Notes under the pieces: model-generated
What the model was told of the DNA's origin: nothing
The model's database searches: none
Seen by the model: the letters and a program-made list of their open reading frames with translations, nothing else
Source of the DNA: Epiperipatus broadwayi
Taxonomy: Eukaryota > Onychophora > Udeonychophora > Euonychophora > Peripatidae
Assembly (NCBI GenBank): GCA_028023455.1
Contig: JAQFVV010000559.1
Coordinates: forward strand, 60,001 to 124,000
Length of the DNA stretch: 64,000 nt
Direction: 5' to 3'
Shown here: positions 1 to 11,489 of the stretch, piece after piece
Numbering within the stretch: the stretch's first letter is position 1
Layout of the letters: the number at the start of each line of letters is the position of its first letter
Made by a program: the position numbers and the translations under genes

Positions 1-110
1 GAAATATGCTGGGGTGACTTGAAAAAGTGAAGAGAGATTGGGGAGGATGGACTGAACAAGGAGAGGCTGTCATCCTGCAATGGATTGATAATGATTGAAA
101 TGATGATGAT
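1..110 (+). mobile_element. LINE 3' tail (RTE-like), truncated by window edge
   Basis: The plus strand reads as the eroded C-terminal tail of a non-LTR retrotransposon. It contains an 'AGVTWKS..R' block, then a Trp/Gly-rich block and 'AVILQWID', followed by a GAT/GATAAT-rich simple tail. The same pattern recurs at 47380-47565. RTE-clade reverse transcriptases typically end in a comparable 'RKVAG.NW...A.DR..W..LGEA...QW' block. Frameshifts and stops show it is dead. Assignment rests on motif resemblance only. Confidence 0.5.
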
Positions 111-469
111 AATAACGATATATCACTTCATCAATTTCAACCAATTCAATTGCCTATGGAATGGGATCTATTGAGTTTAATTCAGTTCCTTCAGCCCATG
201 GCTTCTTTTCTCCAAATTACAATAATAAACTTTCTTAATTCATCTATTCATCTCATATGTACATTTTTGGGATCCAGTTTAAGATTTCAATTATCCATCT
301 ATTTAAATCCAGATCAGTTTCATTTCAGTATTTTAATTATTTCATGATTTGTATTTGTTCTCTCATCAGACTATTTTGCTTTTGATCCCTTATTGTTATT
401 CCCAACATATATCTTACATACTTCAGTAAATAATCTGAAGTCACTGAATTATTCTTTTTTTCAGCTTCC

Positions 470-1062
470 ATGTCACAAATCCATAAGTAAAAATTGATCA
501 AATATATTCATTAAAGAGTCATATTTATTTCCTTTTAGTAATAAATTATTTTTTACTAAAAGCATTTCATTGAAGTTTAATTCTATGATTACTTTCATCC
601 ATTATGTTATTATCTGGATTAGTAATTGTACTTGAAATTATTTTCTAATTCATTATTATAAATCTTTATTATCTTCTTCTGAGAAAATCCTTTGAACATT
701 ACATTAGCCTTTTTAGTGTTTATCTTTAAGACTACTTTTTTACTTTCATCTGATAATTATTGCAACATTTTCTGAAGCTTTGAAGCATTATTTGCAAAAA
801 CAACCGCTTGACCTGTAAAACCAATGTTCATGTGTTTTCCCTCTTAGATTCCACTTTTAATCCACAAATCTGTTGTAAAATGTTTGAAAGTATGAAATCA
901 ATCTGCCAGACATTCTTCTTAATGTTAATCATTGCTGATGTATTTTAACAAATATTCTACAGAATACTACAATATTTTTGATAATCCAAAGAGTTATTCA
1001 CTGTTGAAACAATTATACAATCAAATATTTTTTCATAATCTACAAAACCAAAGCTCTGTTTC
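470..1062 (-). pseudogene. LINE reverse transcriptase fragment, decayed
   Basis: On the minus strand the reading begins near 1047 with 'FVDYEKIFD', the RT motif usually seen as FVDYEKAFD in RTE/CR1-group LINEs. It continues with a 'QKYCSIL' block and then, near 800-660, 'VVFANNASKLQKML', 'LSDESKKVVLKINTKK' and 'ANVMF'. The catalytic FADD box just before VVFANN is lost (it reads TGQA here), and several stops and frameshifts interrupt the frame. About 200 residues of the palm domain are recognisable. It abuts the next PLE fragment directly. Confidence 0.65.
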
Positions 1063-1309
1063 ACTGTGATAGTATAATTTCATGTTTTGTGTTTCCGGTG
1101 TGATTGGATGTATAGGTTAGATATTTTCCTGTATGTGTGGTTTTTTGATAAACTGTACTTTTGTTTTTGCCATGAGGGAGTCTTGTCACAAGAACATCTA
1201 AGAATATTAATTTTTGTTCTTGAACTGTTTCTATTGTAAATTTAATTGAAGGGGATATGTTGTTGATGTGTTTCCAGAAAGTTTGTACTAGTGCTTCATC
1301 ATGTGGCCA
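1063..1309 (-). mobile_element. Penelope-like element RT fragment (left half of inverted pair)
   Basis: The minus-strand frame from about 1305 to 1063 contains 'PHDEALVQTFWKHINN', then 'FLDVLVTRL' and 'STVYQKTTHTGKYL'. This is the region just after the YxDD box in Penelope-type reverse transcriptases, where 'LDV.V.R......TVYRKPTHT..YL' is diagnostic. It is a short partial copy that starts right after the catalytic box and runs out at the junction with a LINE fragment. It faces away from the plus-strand copy beginning at 1310. Confidence 0.75.
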
Positions 1310-2225
1310 TTTATTATGTAGATGATATGTTTGTTGTATGGTGACATGGTGAAGCACTGCTACACACTTTCAGGAAACATCAACAATATATCCCCTACAA
1401 TTAAATTCGCACTAGAATCAGAACAAGAACAAAAATTGGCATTCTTAGATGTTCTTGTGACAAGATTCTCTTATGGGGAAATCAAAACTACAATTTATCA
1501 AAAACCCACACATACAGAAAAATACCTAGTCTAACACAAAACATGGAATTATACTATCATTATGAAACAGAGTAAAAGAAGTTTGTTTAGAAACCAGCTA
1601 GTTGGAAAAATAAAAGATATATATAGAATAAACTCATAAAAATGTTTATCCATCAGCTGTTATTAAGAAAACCTTAAATAGACAACAAAAAGAACCATCA
1701 AAAGAAAAAAACAATTATTGGTATTGTAGTGTACCCATACATTCTAAAAATAGAAAAATTAAGGGAAATCTGCAATCAGTATAACATTAAAACAGCTTTC
1801 CAGAGCCATACCATACTATGAGGAATTCTAACATCTACAAAGCCTAAACTTGAAATGCTGAAAAGAAAAAACTGCATCTATGAAATACCATGTGAATGTG
1901 GAAGAACATATATTGGTGAAACCAGTCATCCCATTGAAAAGTACTTGCAAGAACATAAACTGATGATTAGAAGAGAGAAATCAGATGTATTGAAGGTAGC
2001 AGACCATGTATGTGCCAAGGAATATATGTTTAATTGGGAAAATATAAACATTGAATAGAGAAGAAAAGGTACAAAGAAGAAAATTTAAAAAAGCTGTGCA
2101 TATGACAATGGCAAACAATCACACAAGCCAACCTAGTGTGACTTTACATAATGTATGGAAACCACTAATCAACTTTGCTCTTAGGAAAAAGTGGAGAAAT
2201 CAGGAGGAACCTCATAGATAAGTAT
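1310..2225 (+). pseudogene. Penelope-like element, RT end plus GIY-YIG domain, decayed
   Basis: The plus strand begins with YVDDMFVVW, with the YVDD catalytic box at 1315-1326. After a frameshift near 1380 it continues as 'INNISPTIKF', 'LAFLDVLVTRF' and 'TTIYQKPTHTEKYL', the diagnostic Penelope RT block. At 1855-2058 a GIY-YIG endonuclease-like segment follows: 'CIYEIPCECGRTYIGETS' and 'KYLQEH', with the C-x-C linker typical of PLEs. A 'KKAVHMTMANN' tail and a stop near 2220 end it. Everything upstream of the RT palm is missing, and many stops make it non-functional. It pairs head-to-head with the minus-strand fragment at 1063-1309. Confidence 0.75.
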
Positions 2226-2530
2226 ATGAAATTTCTAATGAATGTTGCTTTTGGCAGAATGGCTCAGTTGGTTAGAGTGTTACCTTAAAATTCAATACTC
2301 AAGAATATAAGGGTCCAGGTTCGAATCCCATGCTAGTACAGTCACTGGTCAGGCTAGAACCACCTGAAAAAGAGGTGAAAAAAATACTCTCAAAATTTTG
2401 TGCATTTACTAACCTGTTTTATGTGCTATTACTATCAGTTGAATGTATTTGGAATATTTAAATAAAATTAAATTTTCCAAAGACATTCAATACTTATATT
2501 AGATGATGAAAATAGTCCAATATAAAAATA
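2226..2530 (+). repeat. tRNA-related SINE 'B', fused to a PLE 3' end
   Basis: The head is tRNA-like: an A-box-like 'tggctcagttggttagagtg' and a B-box 'ggttcgaatccc' about 50 bp on. The body is shared with copies at 18480-18750 and 18751-19010, ending in '..gaatgtatttggaatatttaaat' and 'aatagtccaatata'. The same PLE-derived lead-in (aagtatatgaaatttct) precedes it here and at 21783, so PLE 3' sequence and SINE may form one composite unit. Family name is mine. Confidence 0.65.
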
Positions 2531-3439
2531 CAATATATTCATCATAGTTCAGTGTTTGTTATAATATTTTTTAATTATGCATGAATCCGTTTTTATGACC
2601 CATTTTAAATGGTTTTATATGACGTTTTTGAAAGTATTACTAAAAGATTTTTTGCCTAATCCATTTTTTTTAAATATTTAACTTATAGTTTTTAATCTAT
2701 TAATTTAGAACATTATATTAAAAAGAGAAAATAAGGTTTTATCATGTTTTTTAGAAAACAAATATTAATATTCTTAATATTAATTATTCTCCTATAAGTT
2801 AACTTATTTTCAGCAGGTCTTATTCACACCTTGATGATAAACTGAAGATAAATGTGAAAATTAGCACACTAATGATTAAAACTTAGTTATTTAAAATATA
2901 TATAGTAAAAATAAATTTTAAATGATAAATATTTAAAGTGATATTTTTCCACTAATTGCAAAGTTTTAACATACAATCAAGGTTCTTTTATTTTAAAAAA
3001 ACCTTTTGCTACCAAATATTCTATTTGTGAAGTCATTTGTTAAAAACATTAATTTGTAAAAGATGTATTACATGTTATTAGTTATAGAATTATTAATTAG
3101 ATATTATTACGAAAAGTTAAAAATACCTATATTATTTTTAGTTTCACACCAAATGTCTTTCAGAAGTAAAAATAAAAGCAAAATTCATATGACAATATAA
3201 TAGATTATTCACTTGCTTAAAGTTTTAAATATAAAAAAACTTTTTAAATTTAAGTATATATATATCTATGTGTGTATGTGTATCTATGTAAATGTATATA
3301 TATATATTTACCTTAGTATCTCGATAAATCTTCCTTTTGAGATTTTACATATGCGTTGTATGTAGGTATGTATGTGATACAATAATCTTCTTCAGGCAAA
3401 TGATCTTTCCAGAGATATTCGGTCGAAATAAACAAACAT
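2531..3439. other. AT-rich spacer
   Basis: No gene or repeat recognised. A short TA/GT microsatellite lies at about 3254-3308. Confidence 0.5.
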
Positions 3440-3665
3440 TTCCTATTTTATCAGCTAGCTTATGCGCTGTGAAGTTTAGTTAGTAATAGTGGTCAGAGTC
3501 TGAAGTTCTATGATTGATTCCGGTGGTGGCACTTCCGGCACTAGCACTTCCGTTGCTCGATTTTCTTATGAACTCTCCAGCAACAAAGCTATTCGAATGT
3601 ATTTTTAAATCTAGCTTTTAATAAATTATTCCCCATTTATGAAGACATTTTAATAACTAGATAAT
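3440..3665 (+). repeat. SINE-like dispersed repeat 'D'
   Basis: It resembles segments at 28275, 31672 and, inverted, 45035. Shared parts are a tRNA-like head (gtggtcagagtctgaag), a 'gattc.ggtggtggcactt' middle, and a 'gaactct..agcaacaaagc' followed by 'atttaaat' end. Copies are divergent; homology is judged by eye. Confidence 0.45.
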
Positions 3666-4130
3666 CTAGTTAAAGGCTGTCTGAAAAATTCTTAACATTT
3701 CTAGAAATTTTTAATAAAAAATCGTTCAAAGTTTCATTAGGCTTAACCAAGTTGTTGATAGAATAAATATAAGTGCTAAACATTATATGCCATGATCTTT
3801 ATTATATACAAGTAAAGTATCTTCAAACTTCAATGCAGAGTAAATGCCTCCTCATTAGCTATTAATAAAAGAGCTGTAAGGAAAAGATGTTACTGACCAG
3901 ATTTGCTAGTTTCTGGTAAAATAATATTTTTCATCCTTATTTTATCTTCTAGCTAAAAAAAGATAAATACCCTTTTATCATCAATATTGAAAAATTAATT
4001 AGTTTGGCTAAACGATATCTATCTAAAATATTCTAAACTTATTAAGAACCTGAGATTTGAATCTTAATTAGTTAATATATATGTGTTTAAAAACTTTAAT
4101 AATATAGAATTTTATCATTTAACTCTAAAT
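3666..4130. other. AT-rich spacer
   Basis: No feature recognised. Confidence 0.5.
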
Positions 4131-4480
4131 ATAGGGAATTTGAATTCAGACTTTCAAGCCCCTTTACTATTGACACTATTTCATATTACTGATACATATG
4201 ATCACACACATGCAGAAAAGATAAATAATCACCAATATACATATTTTGTGCTAAAACATCACTCATCAGTTGTTCCAGATTACCATCTTCTATACATATA
4301 TATATATAGTCAATGCTCAGTTTATATTAAGATAGCAAATCCCTACACTTTAATGGACAGGTTTCAACCTATTCCAACCTCCAACTCTTCAGCCATCCAT
4401 ACCATTGAAAATCTGATGATAGAATTCCCAAATCCCATGCTGATGCCGGTATTGTTGTCATGCCCATGTTGACCTCAAGT
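4131..4480 (-). repeat. SINE-like repeat 'C', long form
   Basis: This is the reverse complement of the copy at 39090-39410. Shared blocks include 'accaactgatga', 'gtatattggtgattattt' and 'atcttttc.acatgtgtgtg'. Beyond the tRNA-like core, both copies carry a block with 'cctgtccattaaagt' and 'gatgg.tggctgaagagttg'. The reading frame at 4083-4472 is a by-product of the repeat and not a gene. Confidence 0.6.
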
Positions 4481-6220
4481 CACTCTGAACCCTCACGTAT
4501 AGGACAGTATTGTTAAAATGAGTGATGAAATTATAAACATAAGATATTGAAGATATATTATATAAAGGATATAATATTAGCAAAATGTTTTTTGCCTGCA
4601 ACTAAAATATTTTATTATTTACTTTTTAGATATAACTGAGTGTGTTTTCGGATTTGGACACCGGACTCATTGCTCTCATTGATTGGCTAGGTGTGCTGCT
4701 ATATTTATTGAGAAACAGTTATGATAATTATTTAAATTAGATTTTAAATATTCCATTTATTCAAAAATTGTAGACTATTTTCTTTTTTGTTGATGACGTG
4801 ATTGTGGTTGGTGATAAACCATGCCTTCTTAACTTTTCTCTTCTTGCCATCTCATTCCATGTAGTCTAGATTGACATTCTTTGCATCAAAAATGACCAAG
4901 TTGTTCATGTTTCCAGATGAATTTGTGTTTGGGATTATTTTTTTGCATTCTTATATAAATATTTATGTTGAGTCCCTCTTGCTCTTGATTCTCTATAGTA
5001 TACAGTTATGCAGGCAGCATTGCTGCATTTAATTTTGTATACAATATTCAGGATGTCCTCTAGTGGCAAGAAATAATAAATTACTGTTGACAAGAGACAA
5101 ATCCTATTATCTGATCATAGTATTTTATTTATTGTGTAGTAATTTTCAAACTGCTTTTGATTGAATAGCTTAATCACTACTCATATTACATAGTCCTTTT
5201 CATCCATTTACTCCTCAATTTATTCAGCTATACCAATATTTAAAACAACATCATAAAGCTTAACAAACTTAGGGTTATTGTTTTATTTTATATCTGTAAT
5301 GATTTTTAGTGTTTAATGTTTAAGGTGCTGCAAGAAATATAAGGTGTTTAAAACAACAAATATAGTATAAAAAGCAATTGCAAACTACCTCCTCCCCCAA
5401 TTGTAATGGAAATGTAACATATATTTGTTCTTATTATCTTGATTTCTGGATCTGAACTTTAGTATATATTGAACTAAACCCATGGAATATAGTAACAGTT
5501 GTATAAAACTTAAAATGGATAAAAAATATTACTACTGTATAAAACTTGTTTATCCAGATCAAACATGACTGTCTGAGTATGTGTATAGATAACATCGTTA
5601 TAAAAATGATAATAAGTTACTACTCTAGATCTATATATTGTTAGCTTGAACAATCAAAGAACACTAAATGATAGCATTATATTGATGTCTAATACAGGTT
5701 TTGAATGTAAGCAGATGAAGTTAGGTGATAAATTGTTTGAAACTTATTTCAAAGCTTAATTTTTTTTAATGATTTATTTACATATTTGAATTAAAAAGTA
5801 ACCAGATGTCTATGACTTTTTAAATGCAAAATATTAATTTGAACAACATAAGTGTATCAATCTATCTTTACAACTATATTAATTTTGGAAATAATGATGT
5901 ATCAAATTAATGTTAGTCTGAAAGTCTGTGATGATGGCATTTTATTTATGTTTAAGTATTTCTATCACCCTAATTGAATTATTAAATATATTTTATTTTA
6001 AATTCACATTATTCTTTTCCAAATGCATTTGAATCGCAAAATAACATACAGCTTAGTTTAGAATGTATTTATCCTAGTTACTGAGTGAGGAAAAACATCA
6101 TTATTATCTAAAAATGATCATATTAAAGATTAAGATTTTCTTTGGAATGAAGATTGATATCATAATTGTAAAACAATTACACTGTTCTTCCAAAATTAGA
6201 ATAGTCTAGGTGATTATAAG
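4481..6220. other. AT-rich spacer, nothing recognised
   Basis: Low-complexity AT-rich DNA without long frames or recognisable repeat families. Confidence 0.5.
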
Positions 6221-6222
6221 AT

Positions 6223-6560
6223 AGTAATCAGTTAAGCATTCACAAACCTAAAGGTTATCAGTCTCATCCCTCTGTTGGCATTGCACTAACAGGCCAAAAA
6301 CATCTGCAAAGGAAGATAATACTATTCAAAATATTGTGGTCTGTACAGGCAAATTAATCTGGATTGAAAACATGATAATGTTTTCAATTTCGGCTGACAG
6401 ATTTATAGTTAAACAAAAGATAAAAGGTGAGTGCTGAAGAGGGTATTAGATCCAAAGATTCAGGCGCACTGCTCCCAGATGCAAGACTTCTCACTGATGA
6501 AAGCTGTAAGCTAGACTCTATTCTGTACATAATAATTGGAGAAGCACTGCATAAGTAATG
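6223..6560 (+). repeat. Eroded repeat with tRNA-like head and hammerhead-like relic
   Basis: A tRNA-like stretch lies at 6223-6300 (cagttaagcattca, then ggttatcagtctcatccc). Further on, 'agatccaaagattcaggcgc' and CTGATGA at 6494-6500 with an 'aagc..aagct' hairpin resemble the hammerhead elements at 23.6, 38.5, 57.0 and 63.3 kb. The GAAAC box is gone. I read it as an old, dead relative. Confidence 0.3.
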
Positions 6561-7937
6561 TGCTACACAACTTCTAGCATCTATTTATGACCAGAGCTTA
6601 TAATAGGTGGCACTATTAAGGTGAAAAACTTTGCTACTCTAATAAACAGTATGACATTAATAAGAATTGAATGTATTTGAAAAAGTATAAGTAATAAGTT
6701 TAAATTTTTTTTGCTAAAAACATTTATTTAACAATTCAATTAGATAGCTGAAATAATTCAACATGAAATTATATATATAAACACTGTGGATACATCACAA
6801 AGATAGAATCAAAGTTAAAAGTTCCAGGATAAATTCTGAGTTAAGTAATATAAAAATAATTGTCAGTAAAAATGAAAATCTGTACTGTCTGCTACTAGAG
6901 TGCTTGAACATCACATGACCTCACAAACAACTATATATTCAATTTTCATATTTTTCTGCCAATGAGAGTAAATGATTGTCAAGTTTTCTGACCAGAGATA
7001 GGTTTAGATATCTAGGCAACAGAATATTATGATCAAGTAATCTCGAGCTATGATCAAACGACACAATGTTATGCCTCCATTTGATTATTATTGGGTGATA
7101 GTTTTTCATTGCTTGCAATATATTTAAAACAACCAGTTATAATATGACAATATTTAGACTTATATCGCAAATTTAATGAATATTTATTATTACCTTATCA
7201 AAATGCAGCAAAAGACTTTACAGGGTTGAGATTAGGGTTTGCATACGATATGATTATGTTAGTTATAATGAAATCTCAATCCATCATTTTTGTATATTTC
7301 ATCCAAATTTTATAAAAATAGTTTAAAGTAATATACAATAATCTTTGCTCTTTATTTTTTTATGTTTGGACTAGTTGAAGATTTGAGAATATAATGATTG
7401 AAAATTATGTTTTATCAAGAATGGTTATATATACTAAATTTTTGAATCTTCACACACTGCAAGCATTTCTGTAAATAATTAACTTCACCAGTAGTACACA
7501 TTCTTTATTTGATTCACTATGTATATAAATAATAATCCATTTTAATGTACTTGGTTTGTGATTTAAAAAAAAAATTCATTTGTTACTTGGAGTTTCATTT
7601 GTACATCAGACTTCTTCAGAGCTATAAAATATATAAAATACACAAATATATTACACTATCATCAAATCATACACATATAATAAAACTTATATATATATAT
7701 CTCAACATATATATTATTATTTCATATGTATATACATAAATATTATAATTCCTATGATGTACATAAATATTACAATGTCTATTGCTAGCTGAAATATATA
7801 GAAACATTCAAATCACTCTTCACAATGTTAAGATATTTTAGCAATGTGAAGAAATATCCTTTTAAGTTCAGCTGTTTGAAGTTCAGACTTTATATTTGTT
7901 CGCAGAGGGTATTGCTGGAATATCTTAACATTGTTAG
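6561..7937. other. AT-rich spacer
   Basis: No gene recognised. The frame at 7545-7739 is AT-rich low-complexity sequence with TA repeats near 7690. Confidence 0.5.
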
Positions 7938-8790
7938 ATGCAAGTGTGTGGATGGCAAGAGGCAATTCAACAAGAAATGGGATGGTCTAGTTTTTATATG
8001 AGAGATGCAAAAAGTAAATTGAAAATGTTTGGTAGGTTGCAATTTATGGATGGTAAGAGAATAGCAAAAAGTGTATTTAATTGGGTTATAAATAAAGGGC
8101 AGGCAACAAGATGGGTGAAAAAGGTAGTATGTTATGCAGAAGATTTGGATAAAGGATTTATGTCAGTATACTTGTACAAGGGTGTGGTGATTGTATTAGG
8201 AGAATTGTTGAGTATTATAGTGGCAAAGACTGGGATAGAACAATAGAGGAAACTGGAGAGATGGAGAGTAAAATGAACTTAAATATATATAGAAATAAAC
8301 AAAATACTGGATTTGAGTTAATTTATGATAATAGCAGGGAAAGTAATTTACTATTTACGGTTTAAACATGACCACTAGCAACAAGAGAATATACACATAA
8401 ATGGACAAATGTGGGTGATTTAGTATGCAGGTTATGTAAGAAAGGCATGGAAAATATTAGGCATTTGCTAATAAAATGTAAATTCTTGCAAGCAGAAAGG
8501 ATATAAATAATAAAGTTGTGGGAGAATAAATATAGATCAAGTGATTATACAGAAAGTAGGTTATTGGTTTTTATGCTGGGGTTGAAAAAATATAAGGGGG
8601 ATCTAGATACAAAGATCAAGGAGTGAACAAAGTTGATGTTGTGGAAATTGAATGAGCAGGATGGAGAAGAATATGGAAAAAACTTAGGGTGGGGAATGGA
8701 AAGGGAAGGTGGCTAACAGGTTTTTTTTTGGGACATATTGCTGAGAAATTCCTGACTTCGATAATGGAATAGCCATATCACATCACATCA
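7938..8790 (+). pseudogene. LINE C-terminal region with zinc-knuckle, decayed
   Basis: An open stretch at 7938-8246 includes 'QFMDGKRIAKSVFNWVINKG'. After stops it continues with 'REYTHKWTNVGDLVCRLC' and 'GMENIRHLLIKCKFLQAER', giving a C-x2-C-x8-H-x4-C motif like the C-terminal zinc-binding segment of many non-LTR reverse transcriptases. The 'KLWENKY', 'FMLGLKK' and 'GDLDTK' blocks follow. Close relatives lie at 52170-52625 (plus) and 30340-30930 (minus). All three are 5'-truncated copies of one family ending in a 'cacatcacatca'-type 3' end. Stops and frameshifts show it is dead. Confidence 0.65.
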
Positions 8791-9419
8791 TGAAGGGTGA
8801 TTTAAATGTATGTACATAAATATCTTTTATATATTTAGTTTAAATACACACACACATATATATATATATGCATTGAACTATATAATCATTTGTTTTCAAA
8901 CTATGCTTAAATTTATTTTAATTTAAATCTAAATAAAAGAAGAAATAAAATAGGTGGGTAACTTGGGAGTTGTTGCTAAACATTTCCGAGATTCATGAAG
9001 GCCTAATGAAAGTAAACGATTTCAATAATAACTACAATACCTTACATCCGCGTGCACATACATCGTACACAATATTATAAAGATATTCATTTGAAGTGAG
9101 GCAAAGTTTGCACAAAGTAAATTGTTAATGAAATTTTATTTTTCAGTTGTTGTTGTTTTTTTTTGAAAATGTATAAAATCTTGAACCACAAATTGTCTTT
9201 TATAAAATTAAAATCAAGATTGTTTTTGTTTTTTGATAATTTAAAATCAAGATTGTTACAATGAAAATATAAAAGATCTGCAAATATTTTTATACTTTAA
9301 TATTAAACTTATGTATTCTCACACACATTTTACAAATAGCTGTGTAATATTTTGAATTTTAATATCTGAATTGTATTTAATATAACAGCTAACAAATTGC
9401 ACTTTTCATACATTTAAAC
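8791..9419. other. AT-rich spacer
   Basis: Nothing recognised apart from a short CA/TA microsatellite near 8847-8870. Confidence 0.5.
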
Positions 9420-9890
9420 AGTGAGTAATTACCATTAAATTATTCTTATCTATAATTTTAATGGTTTCCCATACTATGTTTTCTTCAAATCTGAATCATG
9501 TTCAAAATCTATTAATATGTGAAAACGATTTGCAAGTTCTAATTTAAATTTATTAGAATGTTTCTGAAGATTAGGAATATCAGCTGTGAATATTCTTTTT
9601 CCTAATAACATTTATCTCTCTAATTTTGAAATAACATGTATCTTACATCTCACTAATCGATGAACACTTTCTGTGTTGAAATTATTAATAACATTACAAT
9701 GTTGAAACATGTATTTTTTATTAGTCAAAATATAATTAAATTCTTCAGTATCTTCATTTGGATGCTTCCATGTCCATTTCCCTTTAACATTTTCCCCAAA
9801 AACTGTATTCAGTAACCTTTATTAGAAATTGCACCTTCTACTAACTTATTTTCGGGAGGAGAAATTACTGTGTTGAAGCATAAGGTGCTT
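9420..9890 (-). pseudogene. LINE endonuclease (EEP) C-terminus and start of RT, decayed
   Basis: The minus strand around 9775-9620 reads 'WTWKHPNEDTEEFNYILTNK' followed by 'HCNVINNFNTESVHRLVRCK'. This matches the end of the exonuclease-endonuclease-phosphatase domain of LINEs of the craniofacial-development-protein-2-like type, where the family has W.W.SP......IDYILTN and SDHRLVR. The active-site Asp of the SDH box is Val here, so the enzyme would be dead even without the stops. 'KHSNKFKLELANRF' follows, the linker into the RT domain. Confidence 0.65.
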
Positions 9891-10035
9891 TTACCACAAT
9901 GTGTGAAACAATATATATATATATATAACATGGCATTTAAATTTGGTGAACTTCAGAAGAAAAAAGCCACTATGATCCACAGATGAACAAACGTTTGCAA
10001 ATTTGAACATATAATTTGAACACACACACATACAT

Positions 10036-10123
10036 ATATATATATAATTTAGATGGAAGCAAACTATATGGGAAGTGATGGATATGAAAGGTAGTTTGCA
10101 TTTATCTAAATTATATATATATA
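10036..10123. repeat. Fold-back hairpin
   Basis: Arms of about 30 bp (atatatataatttagatg.. and its complement) surround a 30 bp loop and share the 'gcaaacta'/'tagtttgc' core. Possibly a very short MITE. Confidence 0.45.
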
Positions 10124-10510
10124 AAGAAATATCACACCACTTAATGTTAAATTTTATATCAGTAGTCAAAGTTCCAAATTAAGTAATAGGGAAATTTTCG
10201 GGAAGCTTTAGGACTTTGTAATCCATGCATAAAGTTGCTGGAAAGCTTAAGGGTGCAACTGTTCAAAATAATTTATTTTACTTCTATGCATAATCTATGT
10301 AAAATAAAATACACCAATGGCATTCATTTTCCTGCTAAGATCAAGTTTTGAAGTGATAATCAATTTTTAATTTGATATTGAATAGTAATTTTATTATATT
10401 GAACTAGTTTAGTTTTTGGCATTTGATATAAGCGTGTCTGTGCATGCACACAGTAAATCACTCAATTTATTTTGAATAGTGTGAGTATATTTATTAAGTA
10501 TTTGTTTCTG

Positions 10511-10525
10511 TATATAATTATATAA
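10511..10525. repeat. Candidate 15 bp target-site duplication, left
   Basis: 'tatataattatataa' recurs exactly at 13325-13339, directly after the right arm of the PLE. Its AT-only composition means coincidence cannot be excluded. Confidence 0.45.
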
Positions 10526-10576
10526 TTTAATATATCAAGCACAGAGTTCATCTTTTCAAAATAGTTCATAAATATC

Positions 10577-11271
10577 CAAAATAGAAATAAAACACACTAA
10601 CTCCTTTTTAAAACTTGTTTTTATATGACTATACTCATGTAAAAAAAATAAAAAAGTCCAACGTTTCAACTATTTTATATACTCTTTTTCAAAGCACACT
10701 AAAATAAAATAAAATATATATATAACAAATAACACATATTCCATAAAAAAAAAAAAATTAAAAAAAAAATTACAAAATATATTCATAACCAAAAATTTAC
10801 CTTATCTCACTCCCCTTTCTTATTACCAACAAACACAACTCAAAGAGAAACAATTTCCTTTTATTAAAAAAAAAAAAAATCTATATATATATCCTTTAAA
10901 ACATTTAATTAAAAACCTATTATTTTCTTTTCTTTTTATCTATTAACATCCTATTTAATTCTGGTTTTATTTCATTAATGAATACACTTTCTTTTATCAT
11001 CCTTTCATTATATGACTTAATACATTCCAAAGGCTTTATATCAAAATCCCCATGCTTAAATTTATTCATGTGAATGTAAACAGCAGAATTTTTATCACCT
11101 AAATGCTGTTTCAATCTAGTTTTTAATTTATTCTTACTAGTCCCAACATATGTCATTTCTACATTCTTTCTAAGACAATTCAAACACTTTATCAAATAAA
11201 CTGAATTCATAATATCTAACCTATTATAGTCCCCATTATTATTAATTAAAAGATTTAAACTTGCTTTCTTT
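10577..11271 (-). repeat. Left inverted arm of the PLE (contains GIY-YIG frame)
   Basis: Nearly identical to the complement of 12623-13324. The minus-strand frame 11210-10920 repeats the GIY-YIG segment of the right arm (MNSVYLIKCLNCLRKN.. to ..INEIKPELNRMLIDKKKRK). The near identity implies a recent origin. Confidence 0.8.
10655..10700 (-). ncRNA. Hammerhead-like relic in PLE left arm
   Basis: Minus strand: a 'gactat'-type hairpin segment (here degenerate), then GAAACGTTGGAC. The GAAAC box is intact, but no CTGATGA box precedes it (it reads CTTTGAA). PLEs are known to carry hammerhead ribozymes in their terminal repeats. Confidence 0.3.
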
Positions 11272-11489
11272 TTGAGTTATATTAATGGTAGAGTTGAAAA
11301 AATAAAATTTACTATGGAAAAAGAATATATTAATGTTATTGAATATATGGATGTTAGAATTTTTAAAAAAATTGATAGGAATGGTAGTGTTAGTGTAGAA
11401 ACATCTGTGTTTAGAAAAAAAACATTTTTTGGATTATCCAATAATTGGTTTTCAGATATTGATAATCATAGTAAAATTAACATTGTTAA
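11272..11489 (+). pseudogene. PLE reverse transcriptase C-terminal part, upstream of insertion
   Basis: The frame reads 'LSYINGRVEKIKFTMEKEY' and 'VIEYMDVRIFKKI', the equivalent of the Penelope 'FLDVLV.R' block. 'VSVETSVFRKKTFF' matches TVYRKPTHT in position, and 'GLSNNWFSD' follows. No start codon is implied: the frame enters directly from the truncated 5' end at the left-arm junction. It ends at the 36 bp duplication and resumes in the same frame at 12292. Confidence 0.7.
11454..11489 (+). repeat. 36 bp direct duplication, left copy
   Basis: Identical to 12292-12327. Together they flank the 802 bp insertion and restore the PLE frame when one copy and the insert are removed. A 36 bp target duplication is unusually long. 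Confidence 0.85.

Noticed and set aside
9891-10169. 92-codon minus-strand frame
   Set aside because: Made largely of TA and CA repeats and a fold-back.
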